Shown: positions 26,288-35,294 of the stretch, in pieces
How positions within the stretch are numbered: position 1 is the stretch's first letter
How the letters are laid out: each line of letters begins with the position of its first letter
From: DATBAX01 sp963762965
GTDB taxonomy: Bacteria; Acidobacteriota; Terriglobia; Terriglobales; Acidobacteriaceae
Direction: 5' to 3'
NCBI GenBank assembly: GCA_963762965.1
Contig: CAVXME010000001.1
Location: forward strand, 2,108,001 to 2,172,000
Length of the DNA: 64,000 nucleotides
Made by a program: the position numbers and the translations under genes
Notes under the pieces: generated by a model
Told to the model about the DNA's origin: nothing
Seen by the model: the letters and a program-made list of their open reading frames with translations, nothing else
Database searches by the model: none

Positions 26288-27913
26288 ATGTTTTCCGACA
26301 ACCGACGGCGTTTCTTGCGTCAAGCTTCTGTGGCGGGTGCGGCGTGGTCCACCAGCCGCATGTTCGGTGGCCTGTTGTTTTCCCAAACCAAGCCCCTGAA
26401 CGCTGCCGACCCGGTCCGGATTTATATCGATTCCCGGCGCACCATCTCCCCGCTCGACCGAAACTTGTTCGGTTCCTTTCTCGAACACCTGGGACGCGCC
26501 ATCTACGCAGGGATTTACGATCCGGGATCAAAGTTGTCGGACGCCAACGGTTTCCGCAAGGATGTGATGGACGAGGTGCGCCAGCTCGGCGTGCCCATCA
26601 TTCGCTATCCCGGAGGAAATTTTGTCTCTGGTTATAACTGGCTCGATGGCGTGGGCCCCAGGCAGGATCGTCCTCAACAGTTGGACAAAGCCTGGAACAC
26701 CATGGACTCAAACCAGTTCGGCACCAATGAATTCATGGCCTGGTGCAAGGCGGTTGGGACCGAGCCGTTGATGGGGCTCAATCTGGGAACCGGCACGCCG
26801 GAACAAGCTGCCGCGCTGGTGGAATATTGCAACGTGGACAAAGGAACGCAGTGGAGCGAGCTGCGCCGCAAGCATGGTTATGCCGATCCTTATAAAGTGC
26901 AACACTGGTGCCTGGGCAATGAAATGGACGGCCCCTGGCAAATCGGCCACATGTCCGCGACCGAGTACGGATTGAAAGCCCAGGATGCGGCCCGGCAAAT
27001 GCGCGCCATCGATCCGTCGCTAAAGTTGATCGCTTGCGGATCGAGCGGCCCTGGCATGCCGACTTATCTGGAGTGGGACCGTGAAGTCCTCGAGCAATGT
27101 TACGAGTATGTGGATGGCCTGTCCCTGCACCGCTACGTCGGCAATACCCAGGACGAGACCGGCGGCGACAGCTCGAAATTTGTGGCCATGAACTTGAGCA
27201 TGGAGCAGCAGATCGCCGAGTCGCTGGCGGTTTGCGACTTGGTGCGGGGCCATAAACGCTCCCCGAAGAAACTGTGGCTATCCTTCGACGAGTGGAACGT
27301 CTGGTACCGGGCGCGCACTGGGGCTGCGGTGAATGGCGCGAGACACCAAGCCCCACATTTGCTGGAAGAAATCTATAACCTGGAAGATGCGCTGCTGGTG
27401 GGCGGATTCATCAATACGTTGATTCGTAACGCCGACCGCGTAAAGATCGCCTGCCTGGCACAGTTAATCAACGTGATCGCACCCATCATGACCAACCCCG
27501 CCGGCATGTTCAGACAGACGATCTATTATCCGTACGCCTGGGGTTTGCAATATGCGCACGGTACGGTGCTGAATGTTCTGACGGAATCGCCGACTTACGA
27601 AGTTAAGGGCATGGGCGACGTGCCGTATCTGGATGTGACGGCAACTACCGCAGACGATGGCAAGGTCTCGCTGTTTATCCTCAATCGCGATCTATCCAGG
27701 GCCCACACCGTGGAAGTAAATTGGCAGGAGAAAGCGCCGTCACAAGTGGTCGCGTCCCTGGTGCTGACCGGCGACGATCTGAAGGCTACCAACAGCTTCG
27801 ATCTGCCAAACCATGTCGCTCCGCAAACTTTTGCCAAGCTTTCCACCACGAATGGGCGGACCAGGTTTGAGGTGCCGGCCCGCTCCTACACCGTGATCCA
27901 GTGGGCAGCATGA
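26288..27913 (+). CDS. abfA: Alpha-L-arabinofuranosidase, glycoside hydrolase family 51, Tat-exported
   Basis: A 541-residue enzyme. The ATG at 26288 begins a Tat signal (NRRRFLRQASVAGAAW); an earlier in-frame start at 26201 would bury it. The GH51 barrel starts RIYIDSRRTISPLDRNLFGSFLEHLGRAIYAGIYDP. The acid/base Glu212 is in CLGNEMDGPWQ and the nucleophile Glu335 in LSFDEWNVWYR. A C-terminal beta domain follows. The length is typical. The enzyme removes arabinofuranosyl side chains from arabinan or arabinoxylan; Tat export places it in the periplasm. It is convergent with the PQQ dehydrogenase gene. With the GH27 enzyme it supports a plant-polysaccharide lifestyle. Confidence 0.95.
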   Translation: MFSDNRRRFLRQASVAGAAWSTSRMFGGLLFSQTKPLNAADPVRIYIDSRRTISPLDRNLFGSFLEHLGRAIYAGIYDPGSKLSDANGFRKDVMDEVRQLGVPIIRYPGGNFVSGYNWLDGVGPRQDRPQQLDKAWNTMDSNQFGTNEFMAWCKAVGTEPLMGLNLGTGTPEQAAALVEYCNVDKGTQWSELRRKHGYADPYKVQHWCLGNEMDGPWQIGHMSATEYGLKAQDAARQMRAIDPSLKLIACGSSGPGMPTYLEWDREVLEQCYEYVDGLSLHRYVGNTQDETGGDSSKFVAMNLSMEQQIAESLAVCDLVRGHKRSPKKLWLSFDEWNVWYRARTGAAVNGARHQAPHLLEEIYNLEDALLVGGFINTLIRNADRVKIACLAQLINVIAPIMTNPAGMFRQTIYYPYAWGLQYAHGTVLNVLTESPTYEVKGMGDVPYLDVTATTADDGKVSLFILNRDLSRAHTVEVNWQEKAPSQVVASLVLTGDDLKATNSFDLPNHVAPQTFAKLSTTNGRTRFEVPARSYTVIQWAA

Positions 27914-27937
27914 ATCTTCAGCAGCGGAATCGATTCA

Positions 27938-29479
27938 TTACTCTTCGGGAAGGGCCCATGCGAACACCATGCCGCCACTGCTGGTCACTACGTATTGGCG
28001 GCCGTCCAGCTCGTAAGTCATCGGAGAACTCAAGATGCGCGCTCCAGAGCCTGCATGCCAGAGGGTTTTGCCGTTATTCGAATCCAGTGCCAGGAAGTTT
28101 CCGTGACCGTCGCCGGTGAAGGTAATGCCTGACTCGGTGGTCAGCACGCCGGCCCCAGATTCCGGCCCGAGTTCATGACTCCAGCGAATTTTGCCGGTCT
28201 GGTAATCGATGGCCTCGATTACGCCCTTGCCCCAAACCCCGTAATCCGCTCCCGCCCATCCGTAAGCTCCATCAGCTGGCTTGGCAAAGTAGAGGCTGTA
28301 GCTGGGGTGGGCGTCAACGATAAACAGACCGTTCTTAGTATCAAAGCTCGGAGAACGGAAGTTGGTCAGCCCGCCTTCGTCGGGGGCAACCAGGCGTCCA
28401 TCCGGCGCTGGTTCCTTGGCGGGATTGGGAATGGGACGGCCCTGCTCATCGACTCCCAGGGACCAGTTAATCGGCCCATACGGAACCGTCAAAAGGCTTT
28501 TCCCGTTGGTGCGATCGAGGACAAAGAAGTAGCCGTTGCGTGAAGTCTGCATCAGCATCTTCTTCTTCTCGCCGTGGAAGTCTCCATCCACCAGCACTGG
28601 AGTCTCAACCGCATCCCAGTCATGCGTATCGTGCGGCGAGGGCTGGAACGCCCACGCCAGTTTGCCGGTATCGGGATTCAGCGCAACGATGGAGCAGGTG
28701 TAGAGGTCATCCCCCGGTCGCGTTGAGCCGTTTAGGACAGGAGTTGGGTTCCCGGTTCCCCAGTAAACCAAGTTGAGATCGGGATCATAAGTTCCCGTCA
28801 TCCACGTCATTCCTCCTGTGGGTTGATTCGCTGTTTCCGGAGGAGGAGTGGAATTCCACTGCCACTGGGTTGCGCCCGTCTCCGGGTCAATCGACCGGAT
28901 AAAGCCCCTGAGGTTATCAAAATCCCCGGACACTCCCACCAGCACGTGGTTCCCGACCACCAGCGGCGCCATGCTGGTCCAGTAGCCCTTGGTGACGTCC
29001 GCCACCTCGACATTCCAGCGCAGGGTTCCATCCTTGGCGTTGAGAGAGACAAGGTGTGCATCGGGGGCCACAAAAAAAAGATATCCCTTATACATGGCCA
29101 CGCCCCGATGCCCGATGTGCTCTCCCGGGCTCGGAGGGTGGGTGTAATGCCAGATCTGGTGGCCGGACCGCGCATCCACCGCCCAAATGTTCTCCGGAAC
29201 AGTAAAGTACAAAATGCCATTGACCAGCAGTGGCGAGGACTTGATTTGCGCCGGCTGCCCCGTCTGAAAAGCCCAAGCCAGAGTCAGATTCTTCACGTTC
29301 TGCGGGGTGATCTGAGTCAGCGAGCTGTGACGCCTGCCGGAATAGTCCCCGTGATACCCCGGCCAACTGTCGGTCGGCGGATGCAGAAGCGTTTGCTCAT
29401 CCGCTCCTTGCCCCAACATTGTGCCGGACAGTGCCATCGCGATCGTGACCACAAGAAATCCAGCCTTCAGAAAATTCAT
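27938..29479 (-). CDS. PQQ-dependent alcohol/aldose-type dehydrogenase (quinoprotein)
   Basis: A 513-residue secreted quinoprotein with a signal peptide (residues 1-23, ending GTMLGQG). It has the eight-bladed propeller W-motifs: WPGYHGDYSGRRHSSLTQI, WAVDARSGHQIWHYTH, GTLRWNVEVADV, GATQWQWNSTPP, GKLAWAFQPSPHDTHDWDAVETPVL, GKIRWSHELGP and GKTLWHAGSG. The DTHDWDAVE segment is typical of the methanol/ethanol dehydrogenase-like branch. It oxidises a substrate in the periplasm with PQQ. The diheme cytochrome c gene immediately upstream in the transcript (38-base gap) is its likely electron acceptor. The substrate cannot be inferred. Confidence 0.9.
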   Translation of the reverse strand: MNFLKAGFLVVTIAMALSGTMLGQGADEQTLLHPPTDSWPGYHGDYSGRRHSSLTQITPQNVKNLTLAWAFQTGQPAQIKSSPLLVNGILYFTVPENIWAVDARSGHQIWHYTHPPSPGEHIGHRGVAMYKGYLFFVAPDAHLVSLNAKDGTLRWNVEVADVTKGYWTSMAPLVVGNHVLVGVSGDFDNLRGFIRSIDPETGATQWQWNSTPPPETANQPTGGMTWMTGTYDPDLNLVYWGTGNPTPVLNGSTRPGDDLYTCSIVALNPDTGKLAWAFQPSPHDTHDWDAVETPVLVDGDFHGEKKKMLMQTSRNGYFFVLDRTNGKSLLTVPYGPINWSLGVDEQGRPIPNPAKEPAPDGRLVAPDEGGLTNFRSPSFDTKNGLFIVDAHPSYSLYFAKPADGAYGWAGADYGVWGKGVIEAIDYQTGKIRWSHELGPESGAGVLTTESGITFTGDGHGNFLALDSNNGKTLWHAGSGARILSSPMTYELDGRQYVVTSSGGMVFAWALPEE

Positions 29480-29517
29480 ATCGCTTGCGCCCTCTCAAGG
29501 CCGAGGCCAGACATCCG

Positions 29518-30288
29518 CTAACGTAGAGTTTGCAGATACGCCAGCAGGTTGTGGATGTCGGCGTCGGTGTACTTACTGAACAGCTCCACATGCGCATTCA
29601 CCGGTGCGTCTATCTTGTACTGCACATCCCTGGTTCGCCAGGACCGGTACGTTCCGGTCGGATCCATGACTCCAATCGTAAACTCATCGAGATAGGCCAG
29701 GGTGCCGGTGACGATTTGCCCGGAAGCGAGGGTTACAGTCACCTTTGATTTCGCGTTCCTGGGGTAGAGCATCTGCGTTTCCAGTTCGAGACCCTCGTAT
29801 CGTGATGCAATCCCCGCCAGGTCGCCGCTGGGCGAGTGGCAGGTTGTGCATCTCCCCGCACCCTCGAAGTACTGCTTGCCGGCTTCTGCGTTCCCAGTCT
29901 GTAGGTCGGAGACGTCGACTCCCTTGCGTCCTCCACTTTTCGACAGCGCATTGTTCTGTTGGGTGTGGATGAAGGCCATCACGCTGGCAATCTGCTGATC
30001 GGAATACGCAAAGTGCGGCATGCCCTTATCCGGTCGTCCATTGCGCACGACCGCGCCGATTTTGTCTCCATCGACATCCGCCGTCACCAGCTTGGACCGC
30101 GTAAGATCCGGCCCACTCTCTCCACCCCCAGCGTCGCGCCCATGGCAAAACGAACAATCCTGCCGGAAAAGTGCGCTCCCCTTCTGGATCTGTTCGGGTG
30201 GGTACGATTTTGTTTGGGCTGAGGAAACGGCGAGCAACAGAGCCGCCAACAGTACGGTCCACTGCAAAGTTGAACGAAGAAAATTCAT
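29518..30288 (-). CDS. Secreted diheme cytochrome c
   Basis: A 256-residue protein starting at ATG 30288 (GAGGGA upstream), with a signal peptide (LLAALLLAVSSAQ). There are two CxxCH heme sites, Cys45/Cys48/His49 and Cys147/Cys150/His151. Between them is a class I cytochrome c fold with GPDLTRSK and MPHFAYSDQQIASVMAFIHTQ. The second domain has an inserted beta-rich segment (KVTVTLASGQIVTGTLAYLDEFTIGV) before the final helix (FSKYTDADIHNLLAYLQTLR), as in many quinoprotein-associated cytochromes. It is transcribed first, followed by the PQQ dehydrogenase, and would carry its electrons to the respiratory chain. An in-frame upstream extension would run into the tRNA-Ala gene and is rejected. Confidence 0.92.
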   Translation of the reverse strand: MNFLRSTLQWTVLLAALLLAVSSAQTKSYPPEQIQKGSALFRQDCSFCHGRDAGGGESGPDLTRSKLVTADVDGDKIGAVVRNGRPDKGMPHFAYSDQQIASVMAFIHTQQNNALSKSGGRKGVDVSDLQTGNAEAGKQYFEGAGRCTTCHSPSGDLAGIASRYEGLELETQMLYPRNAKSKVTVTLASGQIVTGTLAYLDEFTIGVMDPTGTYRSWRTRDVQYKIDAPVNAHVELFSKYTDADIHNLLAYLQTLR

Positions 30289-30381
30289 GAGATTCCCTCG
30301 CCATTCGCACCAAAATAGCGGGTTCCGGCACAAAAAGTTCCCGCTATGAAGACACGTCCCGTCGAAGCTTGTTGAGAGATT

Positions 30382-30457
30382 TGGTGGACCTGGTCGGGAT
30401 CGAACCGACGACCTCTTCCATGCCATGGAAGCGCGCTCCCAGCTGCGCCACAGGCCC
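30382..30457 (-). tRNA. tRNA-Ala (GGC)
   Basis: A 76-nt cloverleaf on the minus strand. The acceptor GGGCCTG pairs with CAGGTCC. The anticodon stem is CTTCC/GGAAG with loop ATGGCAT, giving anticodon GGC. The T-loop is GTTCGATCC. The genome-encoded CCA end is at 30382-30384. Confidence 0.97.
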
Positions 30458-30620
30458 AATGTACAGAATGGGAATCACTTATTGGGTGCATCAATTCTCG
30501 CCTACATAAGGTAGATAGTCAAACATGAGGCTCCGAGAGCTGAGAACGCACGGGCCAATCCATTTTGCGAAATTCGTCATAATTAGTATGCTGATGTGCA
30601 TCGAGGGCGAGCCCGGACCA

Positions 30621-31364
30621 ATGAATCGAAATTCCATCGGCATGCGGCAATGTTTTTTGTTCGTTCCACTGTTCCTGACCGTGACGGCTTCCGCCCAGGT
30701 CGCATCTTCCAGTCAGCCGGCAGCTTCGGCCCCAGTTTCTTATTCTTCGGTCAACCAGCTGAATCAATTGCTGACGCAACTGGAACAGGCCTCGCAAACC
30801 ACTCAGGTAGACCTCGCCGGAACCCGCATCGACCGCTGGAAGACCGACTCGGCCACCAAACGGCAGACCCAGGCCAACGTCGAATCGATTCAGCGCAATT
30901 TGAAAGCAGCTCTGCCGGAGATCATTGGTCAGATGCGCACTTCTCCCGAAAGTCTTGCCGCCAGTTTCAAGCTCTACCGCAATCTTGATGCACTCTATGA
31001 CGTGCTTAGTTCGGTGGTCGAGTCCGCGGGAGCGTTTGGTTCAAAAGATGAGTTTCAGTCCCTCGACAATGATTTCAACACCTTTGAAACTGCGCGCCGC
31101 TCCCTCGCCGAGCGCATGCAGTCTCTGGCGGAGTCCAAAGAACTCGAGTTGACTCAGTTGCGGGCTCAGGTGCGCACCGCTCAGGCCACAGTTTCCACGC
31201 CCCCGAAGAAAGTAATCGTGGACGACACCGAACCCGTCAAAAAGCCGCCGGTAAAGAAGAAACCTCTGACCAAGCCCGCGGCCCCTGCTGCGACCAAGCC
31301 TGCGAGCACCGCAACCTCTCCTGCCGCCACTCCAAACCCCAAGCCGCAATCTCCACCTCAGTAA
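30621..31364 (+). CDS. Secreted coiled-coil protein with Pro/Lys/Ala-rich tail
   Basis: A 247-residue protein if started at ATG 30621, which leads into a signal peptide (MRQCFLFVPLFLTVTASAQ); in-frame ATGs at 30525 and 30588 lie further upstream. Residues about 40-190 are predicted helical and coiled (LNQLLTQLEQASQTTQVDLAGTRIDRWKTDSATKRQTQANVESIQRNLKAALPEIIGQMR). The last 60 residues are Lys/Pro/Ala-rich, like envelope-binding tails. The protein is probably periplasmic or surface attached; its function is unknown. The following intergenic region precedes the sigma factor gene. Confidence 0.72.
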   Translation: MNRNSIGMRQCFLFVPLFLTVTASAQVASSSQPAASAPVSYSSVNQLNQLLTQLEQASQTTQVDLAGTRIDRWKTDSATKRQTQANVESIQRNLKAALPEIIGQMRTSPESLAASFKLYRNLDALYDVLSSVVESAGAFGSKDEFQSLDNDFNTFETARRSLAERMQSLAESKELELTQLRAQVRTAQATVSTPPKKVIVDDTEPVKKPPVKKKPLTKPAAPAATKPASTATSPAATPNPKPQSPPQ

Positions 31365-31595
31365 CCTGCCAGCAAGCCGACAAATAGGTTACCCCGGCAT
31401 CCCCGCCAAATTTGCCTTCGGAGCACCTTTGTAACTATCTGAAAAACAATGGCTTTTGCCTGGGAACTCTAGCGGGCCCGGCGGGGTCTATGTATGGGTG
31501 TGGGTAACCCTCACATTTCGGGAACAGGCTAAGGTTGAAGCGGCTAGTTTTAAGCTGCGCGGGCGATCTGGAAAACCTATAATGGGGGTGACGCC

Positions 31596-32345
31596 GTGAC
31601 GACCATGGCGGGAGCATCCAGTTTGGCTGATCTGGCAAGCGCAATTGGAATTCGGACCCAGGAAGCGGCCATCATCGCCGAGCTCAAGGCCGGGTCTGAG
31701 GAAGCCTATGCCTGGTTGATCGGCGAATTCCATCAACCCATCTACAGCCTGGTCTATCGCATGGCCAGCGATCCCGCCGATGCCGCCGACACAACCCAGG
31801 AAGTTTTCCTGAAAGTATTCCGCGGAATGAAACATTTCCACGGCGAATCCAGTTTGAAAACCTGGATCTATCGCATCGCCATCCATGAAGCCTCCAACCG
31901 GCGCCGCTGGTGGTTCCGGCATAAAGCCAAAGAAACATCCATCGAGCCGGCAGAAACAAATATTTTGTCGGAGATGTCGCCTTGCATCAAGGACATGCTG
32001 GTCGATCCCGCCGACACCCCTTTCGAATGCCTGGCCCACGAGGAAGTCCGGGCGCGCGTGGAAGAGGAATTGCGCAAGGTCTCCGAACCCTACCGGACCA
32101 CCGTGGTACTGCGTGATCTGGAAGAAATGTCTTACGAAGAGATTGCGGAAATTACCCAAGTTTCGCTCGGGACCGTAAAGTCGCGCCTGACGCGCGGCCG
32201 CGAAGCGCTCAAGCAGCGCCTGGTCAAATATGTCCGCGAAGTTGGTCCGGAACTTGGATTAAGAGCGCCCCAAGAGCGCAAACTGAAAGTGGCAGTTCCT
32301 CCCCGCGGTTCTTCCGATGGCAGGCAAGTAGAGGTGATGCCATGA
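31596..32345 (+). CDS. RNA polymerase sigma factor, ECF (sigma-70 region 2/4)
   Basis: A 249-residue protein; GTG 31596 and ATG 31605 are both plausible starts. Region 2 (LIGEFHQPIYSLVYRMASDPADAADTTQEVFLKVFRGMKHFHGESSLKTWIYRIA) and region 4 (EVRARVEEELRKVSEPYRTTVVLRDLEEMSYEEIAEITQVSLGTVKSRLTRGREALKQRL) are separated by a variable linker. The stop overlaps the start of a zinc-binding anti-sigma gene (ATGA at 32342), the standard RpoE/RseA-like pairing. A near-perfect TATAAT box is at 31578-31583. A GGAAC-N15-CGGCTA sequence at 31521-31546 could be an ECF-type autoregulatory promoter. Confidence 0.93.
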   Translation: MTTMAGASSLADLASAIGIRTQEAAIIAELKAGSEEAYAWLIGEFHQPIYSLVYRMASDPADAADTTQEVFLKVFRGMKHFHGESSLKTWIYRIAIHEASNRRRWWFRHKAKETSIEPAETNILSEMSPCIKDMLVDPADTPFECLAHEEVRARVEEELRKVSEPYRTTVVLRDLEEMSYEEIAEITQVSLGTVKSRLTRGREALKQRLVKYVREVGPELGLRAPQERKLKVAVPPRGSSDGRQVEVMP

Positions 32346-33019
32346 AGTGCACCCAAGCTACGTCCCTGTTTTCGCCTTATTTGGACGGCGCCGTGACCGG
32401 GAAACAAATGCATTCGATTCGCCAGCATCTGGAAGATTGCGGCGCTTGCCGCCACGAATATGCCGCGCTGCAACAGACCCAGCAATTGCTCGCCACCGTG
32501 GGCCGCAAGAAATCCCCGGCAGACCTGTCGCTGAAACTCCGTCTAGCAATTTCGCGGGAAGTGGGGCGCGCGCAGCGTCCCTACATGGATGCCTGGCGCA
32601 TGCGGCTACAGAACCTGGTGGAGGCGTTCATGGTGCCCGCCACCGCTGGTCTCGCAGTGGCCGTGCTGATTTTTGGCATGTTCATGGGTTTTTCCGCCCT
32701 GCCCTTGCAGGCCGGCAGTCCTGACGTCCCATTGATTGTTTACACAGCTCCGCAATTGCAGCAGTCGGCCTATGGAACCTCCCTCACTTCCATCAATGAG
32801 GATTCCCTGGTCATCGAAGCCTACGTGGGCCCGAATGGACGAGTGCAGGACTACCGCGTGCTGTCCGATCGTCGCGATCCGAAGGATTTGTCGCCGCAAG
32901 TGAAGAGCATGCTCATCGATTTCATGACCTTCACCACCTTCCGTCCCGCAACCTCGATGGGCCGCCCCACTTCGGGGAAGGCCGTGCTGTCGTTCTCCAA
33001 CATCAGCGTAAAGGGATAG
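32342..33019 (+). CDS. Anti-sigma factor with zf-HC2 zinc finger
   Basis: A 225-residue protein overlapping the sigma gene by four bases. The N-terminal zinc site is Cys3, His29, Cys33 and Cys36 (HxxxCxxC), as in the ZAS family that binds and holds the cognate sigma factor. A membrane span lies at about residues 97-120 (LAVAVLIFGMFMGFSAL). The C-terminal periplasmic part (VIEAYVGPNGRVQDYRVLSDRRDPKDLSPQVKSMLIDFMTFTTFRPA) resembles the beta-rich energy-transduction/TonB-like domain common in acidobacterial anti-sigma factors. It probably controls the sigma factor encoded just before it. Confidence 0.92.
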   Translation: MKCTQATSLFSPYLDGAVTGKQMHSIRQHLEDCGACRHEYAALQQTQQLLATVGRKKSPADLSLKLRLAISREVGRAQRPYMDAWRMRLQNLVEAFMVPATAGLAVAVLIFGMFMGFSALPLQAGSPDVPLIVYTAPQLQQSAYGTSLTSINEDSLVIEAYVGPNGRVQDYRVLSDRRDPKDLSPQVKSMLIDFMTFTTFRPATSMGRPTSGKAVLSFSNISVKG

Positions 33020-33028
33020 ACCACGTAG

Positions 33029-33110
33029 TGACAGCCGCCTCGGCTGTCCGCCTTTCGCTAGTTTTTGGGTGACGCAGCTTTTGGGTGGCGCAGCGCTTCC
33101 CAGCGCTGCG
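33029..33110. repeat. Two small stem-loops after the anti-sigma gene
   Basis: ACAGCCG/CGGCTGT (33031-33047) and GCAGCGCT/AGCGCTGC (33090-33109) are perfect short hairpins. Around them is a doubled TTTTGGGTGACGCAGC / TTTTGGGTGGCGCAGC word. They lie between the convergent anti-sigma and ThDP-enzyme genes and could end transcription. The long U-tract of a strong intrinsic terminator is missing. Confidence 0.5.
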
Positions 33111-33159
33111 ATAAAAGGTTCTTGATTTGATTACGCGGTCTTGACGCTTCGTGCTTTCT

Positions 33160-34878
33160 CTAACCCCGCCGCTTGGGCTTCATCCAACTCAAAAAAGATC
33201 TTTTAAGCGCCCGCCGCCCGGCGTGCCGCACCAACCCTTTGGCCCGGTCCATCCGGATCGCGTTACTATCCCCCACGCTTACTTCCACCAATGTCACCGA
33301 GCCGCCACCGATGGCTGCCTTCAGATCACTCTCGGCTTCATTGTCGAAATAAAGATAATCCGCCCCGATCGCCTGCGCCAGAAGCGCCAGATCAGGCGTC
33401 AGCAGCTCCGTGGCATGGCTGCGTCCGAAACGCGCGAATTGTTGCAGACGAATTTGCCCGAGCACGCCATCGTTAAAGACAATCACCGTGAGCGGAATCT
33501 GCTCACGCACCGCCGTCACAACCTCCATGGCGCTAATGTGCAGTCCGCCATCGCCGATGAGCGCAACCACCGGCTTGTCCGGTTGCGCCAGCTTCGCGCC
33601 AATGGCAGAAGGCAGCCCGAATCCCATGGACTGGAAGTCCGAAGGCCCAATCAGACCGCGCGGCCCATGCACCCGAAAGTGGCGGCCCGCCAGCACCTGG
33701 TGCAATCCGGAATCCGTGACCAGGCAGGAATCCGTAGGCAGTACTCTCCGCAGCATGGCGAAAAACGCAGCCGGAGTGGAGGGATTCACCCCATGCACAT
33801 TCGGCTCTGGTTCCTTTCCATACTGGGCTCCGGAGATTTTGTAATCCGCCAGCTCCTCAACGCTCCATTCCGATTTTCGCGATTTCAAAACATCGGCTGA
33901 GTGGAGCAGCGCGCGCAGAAACGCCGGTGCGTCCGCAGGGATGGCCAGCTTTGCCGGATAATTCGCATTGAGCACTTCCCCCGATGCATCCACGTGAATG
34001 AGTTTTTCCCGCGGCAGCCGCAGTCGAAATCCATAGGTGCCGTTCTGCGAAAATTTGCAGCCCATGGCGAGAATCAGATCGCTGCTTTCCAGCAGCGAAT
34101 TAAACGCGTCCGCAGCGCTGTCCGCGGAGACGAACGTTAGCGCCAGCGGATGGTTTTCCGGGACCACGCCCCGCGCCGACCGGGTCGCGATCACCGGTGC
34201 CTGCAAAAGTTCCGCCAGCTCGAGAAGTTGCTGGGCGCCTTCATTCGCGCCCTGCCCGGCGAAAATCACGGGCCGCCTTGACCCTTTCAATAAATTAATT
34301 GCTTGTTCCACCAGCCCCGGCTCAGGCTGCCTGGGCGCGGAAGTTGGCGCAACCCCAACTGATTCTTCTTCAGATTCGCCGGAGATCGCCTGCGGATGAA
34401 CATGCAGCATCACCGGTCCCGGCTCCTCGGCCGTAGCCGCGGCGAACGCGTCTCGCACGCCGGAAACCAGATCGGCAGCCCGGTCCACCTCGACAATGCG
34501 TCGCACCAGCGGCCCAAGAATGGCGCGCTGATCAATCGACTGCCGGTTGAACTTCTTTCCCGCAACGTCCGGAGGCTTATTGGCGATATAGAGAATGGCC
34601 GACGAATCAAGCGACGCTTCCGCGATTGCGGCTACGGTATAAGCGAATCCTGGGCCGGGGATCGTGGTCAACACCCCGACTTTGCCCGACGCCCGGTAGT
34701 ACCCGTTGGCCATGAACGCGGCCGCCAGTTCATGGTTGGCGAGAACGGTCCTTAGGGACGATTGGCGAAGCGCTTCAAAAAGCTCAACGTTCTGCGATCC
34801 CGGTAGCCCAATTACATGGGTAACGCCGAGATTTTCGAGCGTGGAGCAAAGCAGCTTTCCACCCGGCGCCTTTTTCAT
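33160..34878 (-). CDS. Thiamine diphosphate-dependent enzyme, acetolactate synthase-like
   Basis: A 572-residue protein with three ThDP-enzyme domains. The catalytic Glu is in LANHELAAAFMANGYYRASGK. The central domain begins at about residue 195 (LLKGSRRPVIFAGQGANEGAQQ). The C-terminal ThDP-binding motif is GDGGLHISAMEVVTAVREQIPLTVIVFND (the GDG...N motif). The length fits acetolactate synthase, benzoylformate decarboxylase or 2-hydroxyacyl-CoA lyase relatives. No IlvN subunit or other branched-chain gene is adjacent, so a catabolic decarboxylase or lyase is as likely as IlvB. ATG 34878 lacks a clear ribosome site. Confidence 0.87.
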   Translation of the reverse strand: MKKAPGGKLLCSTLENLGVTHVIGLPGSQNVELFEALRQSSLRTVLANHELAAAFMANGYYRASGKVGVLTTIPGPGFAYTVAAIAEASLDSSAILYIANKPPDVAGKKFNRQSIDQRAILGPLVRRIVEVDRAADLVSGVRDAFAAATAEEPGPVMLHVHPQAISGESEEESVGVAPTSAPRQPEPGLVEQAINLLKGSRRPVIFAGQGANEGAQQLLELAELLQAPVIATRSARGVVPENHPLALTFVSADSAADAFNSLLESSDLILAMGCKFSQNGTYGFRLRLPREKLIHVDASGEVLNANYPAKLAIPADAPAFLRALLHSADVLKSRKSEWSVEELADYKISGAQYGKEPEPNVHGVNPSTPAAFFAMLRRVLPTDSCLVTDSGLHQVLAGRHFRVHGPRGLIGPSDFQSMGFGLPSAIGAKLAQPDKPVVALIGDGGLHISAMEVVTAVREQIPLTVIVFNDGVLGQIRLQQFARFGRSHATELLTPDLALLAQAIGADYLYFDNEAESDLKAAIGGGSVTLVEVSVGDSNAIRMDRAKGLVRHAGRRALKRSFLSWMKPKRRG

Positions 34879-34942
34879 AGGAGGGTAAGGGTCAACCTAA
34901 GGCATGCTGATCGCTGAGGCCAAGTATGAAGTATCAAGAAAT

Positions 34943-35017
34943 TGGAGGCGCGGGTGAGAATCGAACTCACGCGTAAAGGTTTTGCAGACCTCTCCCTTAC
35001 CACTTGGGTACCGCGCC
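34943..35017 (-). tRNA. tRNA-Cys (GCA)
   Basis: A 75-nt minus-strand cloverleaf: acceptor GGCGCGG/CCGCGCC, discriminator T, encoded CCA. The anticodon loop CTGCAAA gives GCA. The discriminator U73 is the cysteine identity element seen in E. coli tRNA-Cys. Confidence 0.97.
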
Positions 35018-35131
35018 TCAGACCCTAAATTAGCGTTATATGCGAAAAAAGTCCATCCGAGGGCTCGGGTTTCCCCAGGGATGGAAAAGACATGCAAAAA
35101 GCCCTCTAGGGGAGGGACTTTTATGGAAATC

Positions 35132-35206
35132 TGGAGCGGGAGACGGGGGTCGAACCCGCGACATCGACCTTGGCAAGGTCGCGCTCTACCACTGAGCTAC
35201 TCCCGC
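35132..35206 (-). tRNA. tRNA-Gly (GCC)
   Basis: A 75-nt minus-strand cloverleaf: acceptor GCGGGAG/CTCCCGC, anticodon stem CGACC/GGTCG with loop TTGCCAA (anticodon GCC), T-loop GTTCGACCC, encoded CCA. It lies 114 bases upstream of tRNA-Cys on the same strand, so the two are probably one transcript. Confidence 0.97.
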
Positions 35207-35294
35207 TCGGTACAAGTGATTATAGACGATGTGATTATAAACAAGCCGTGAATCCGGGGCAATGAACCCAGGCCAAGGGCGGCTAACCGATTCG

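Noticed and set aside
25444..26637. Open frame of about 397 codons on the plus strand through the pilin-like secreted protein gene
   Set aside because: It crosses into the arabinofuranosidase gene in a different frame and shows no domain. The minus-strand gene has a signal peptide and family-like sequence.
34879..34942. T-box or cysteine-related leader near tRNA-Cys
   Set aside because: The region contains only the tRNA and a short spacer to the ThDP-enzyme gene. No T-box stem or specifier loop was seen.
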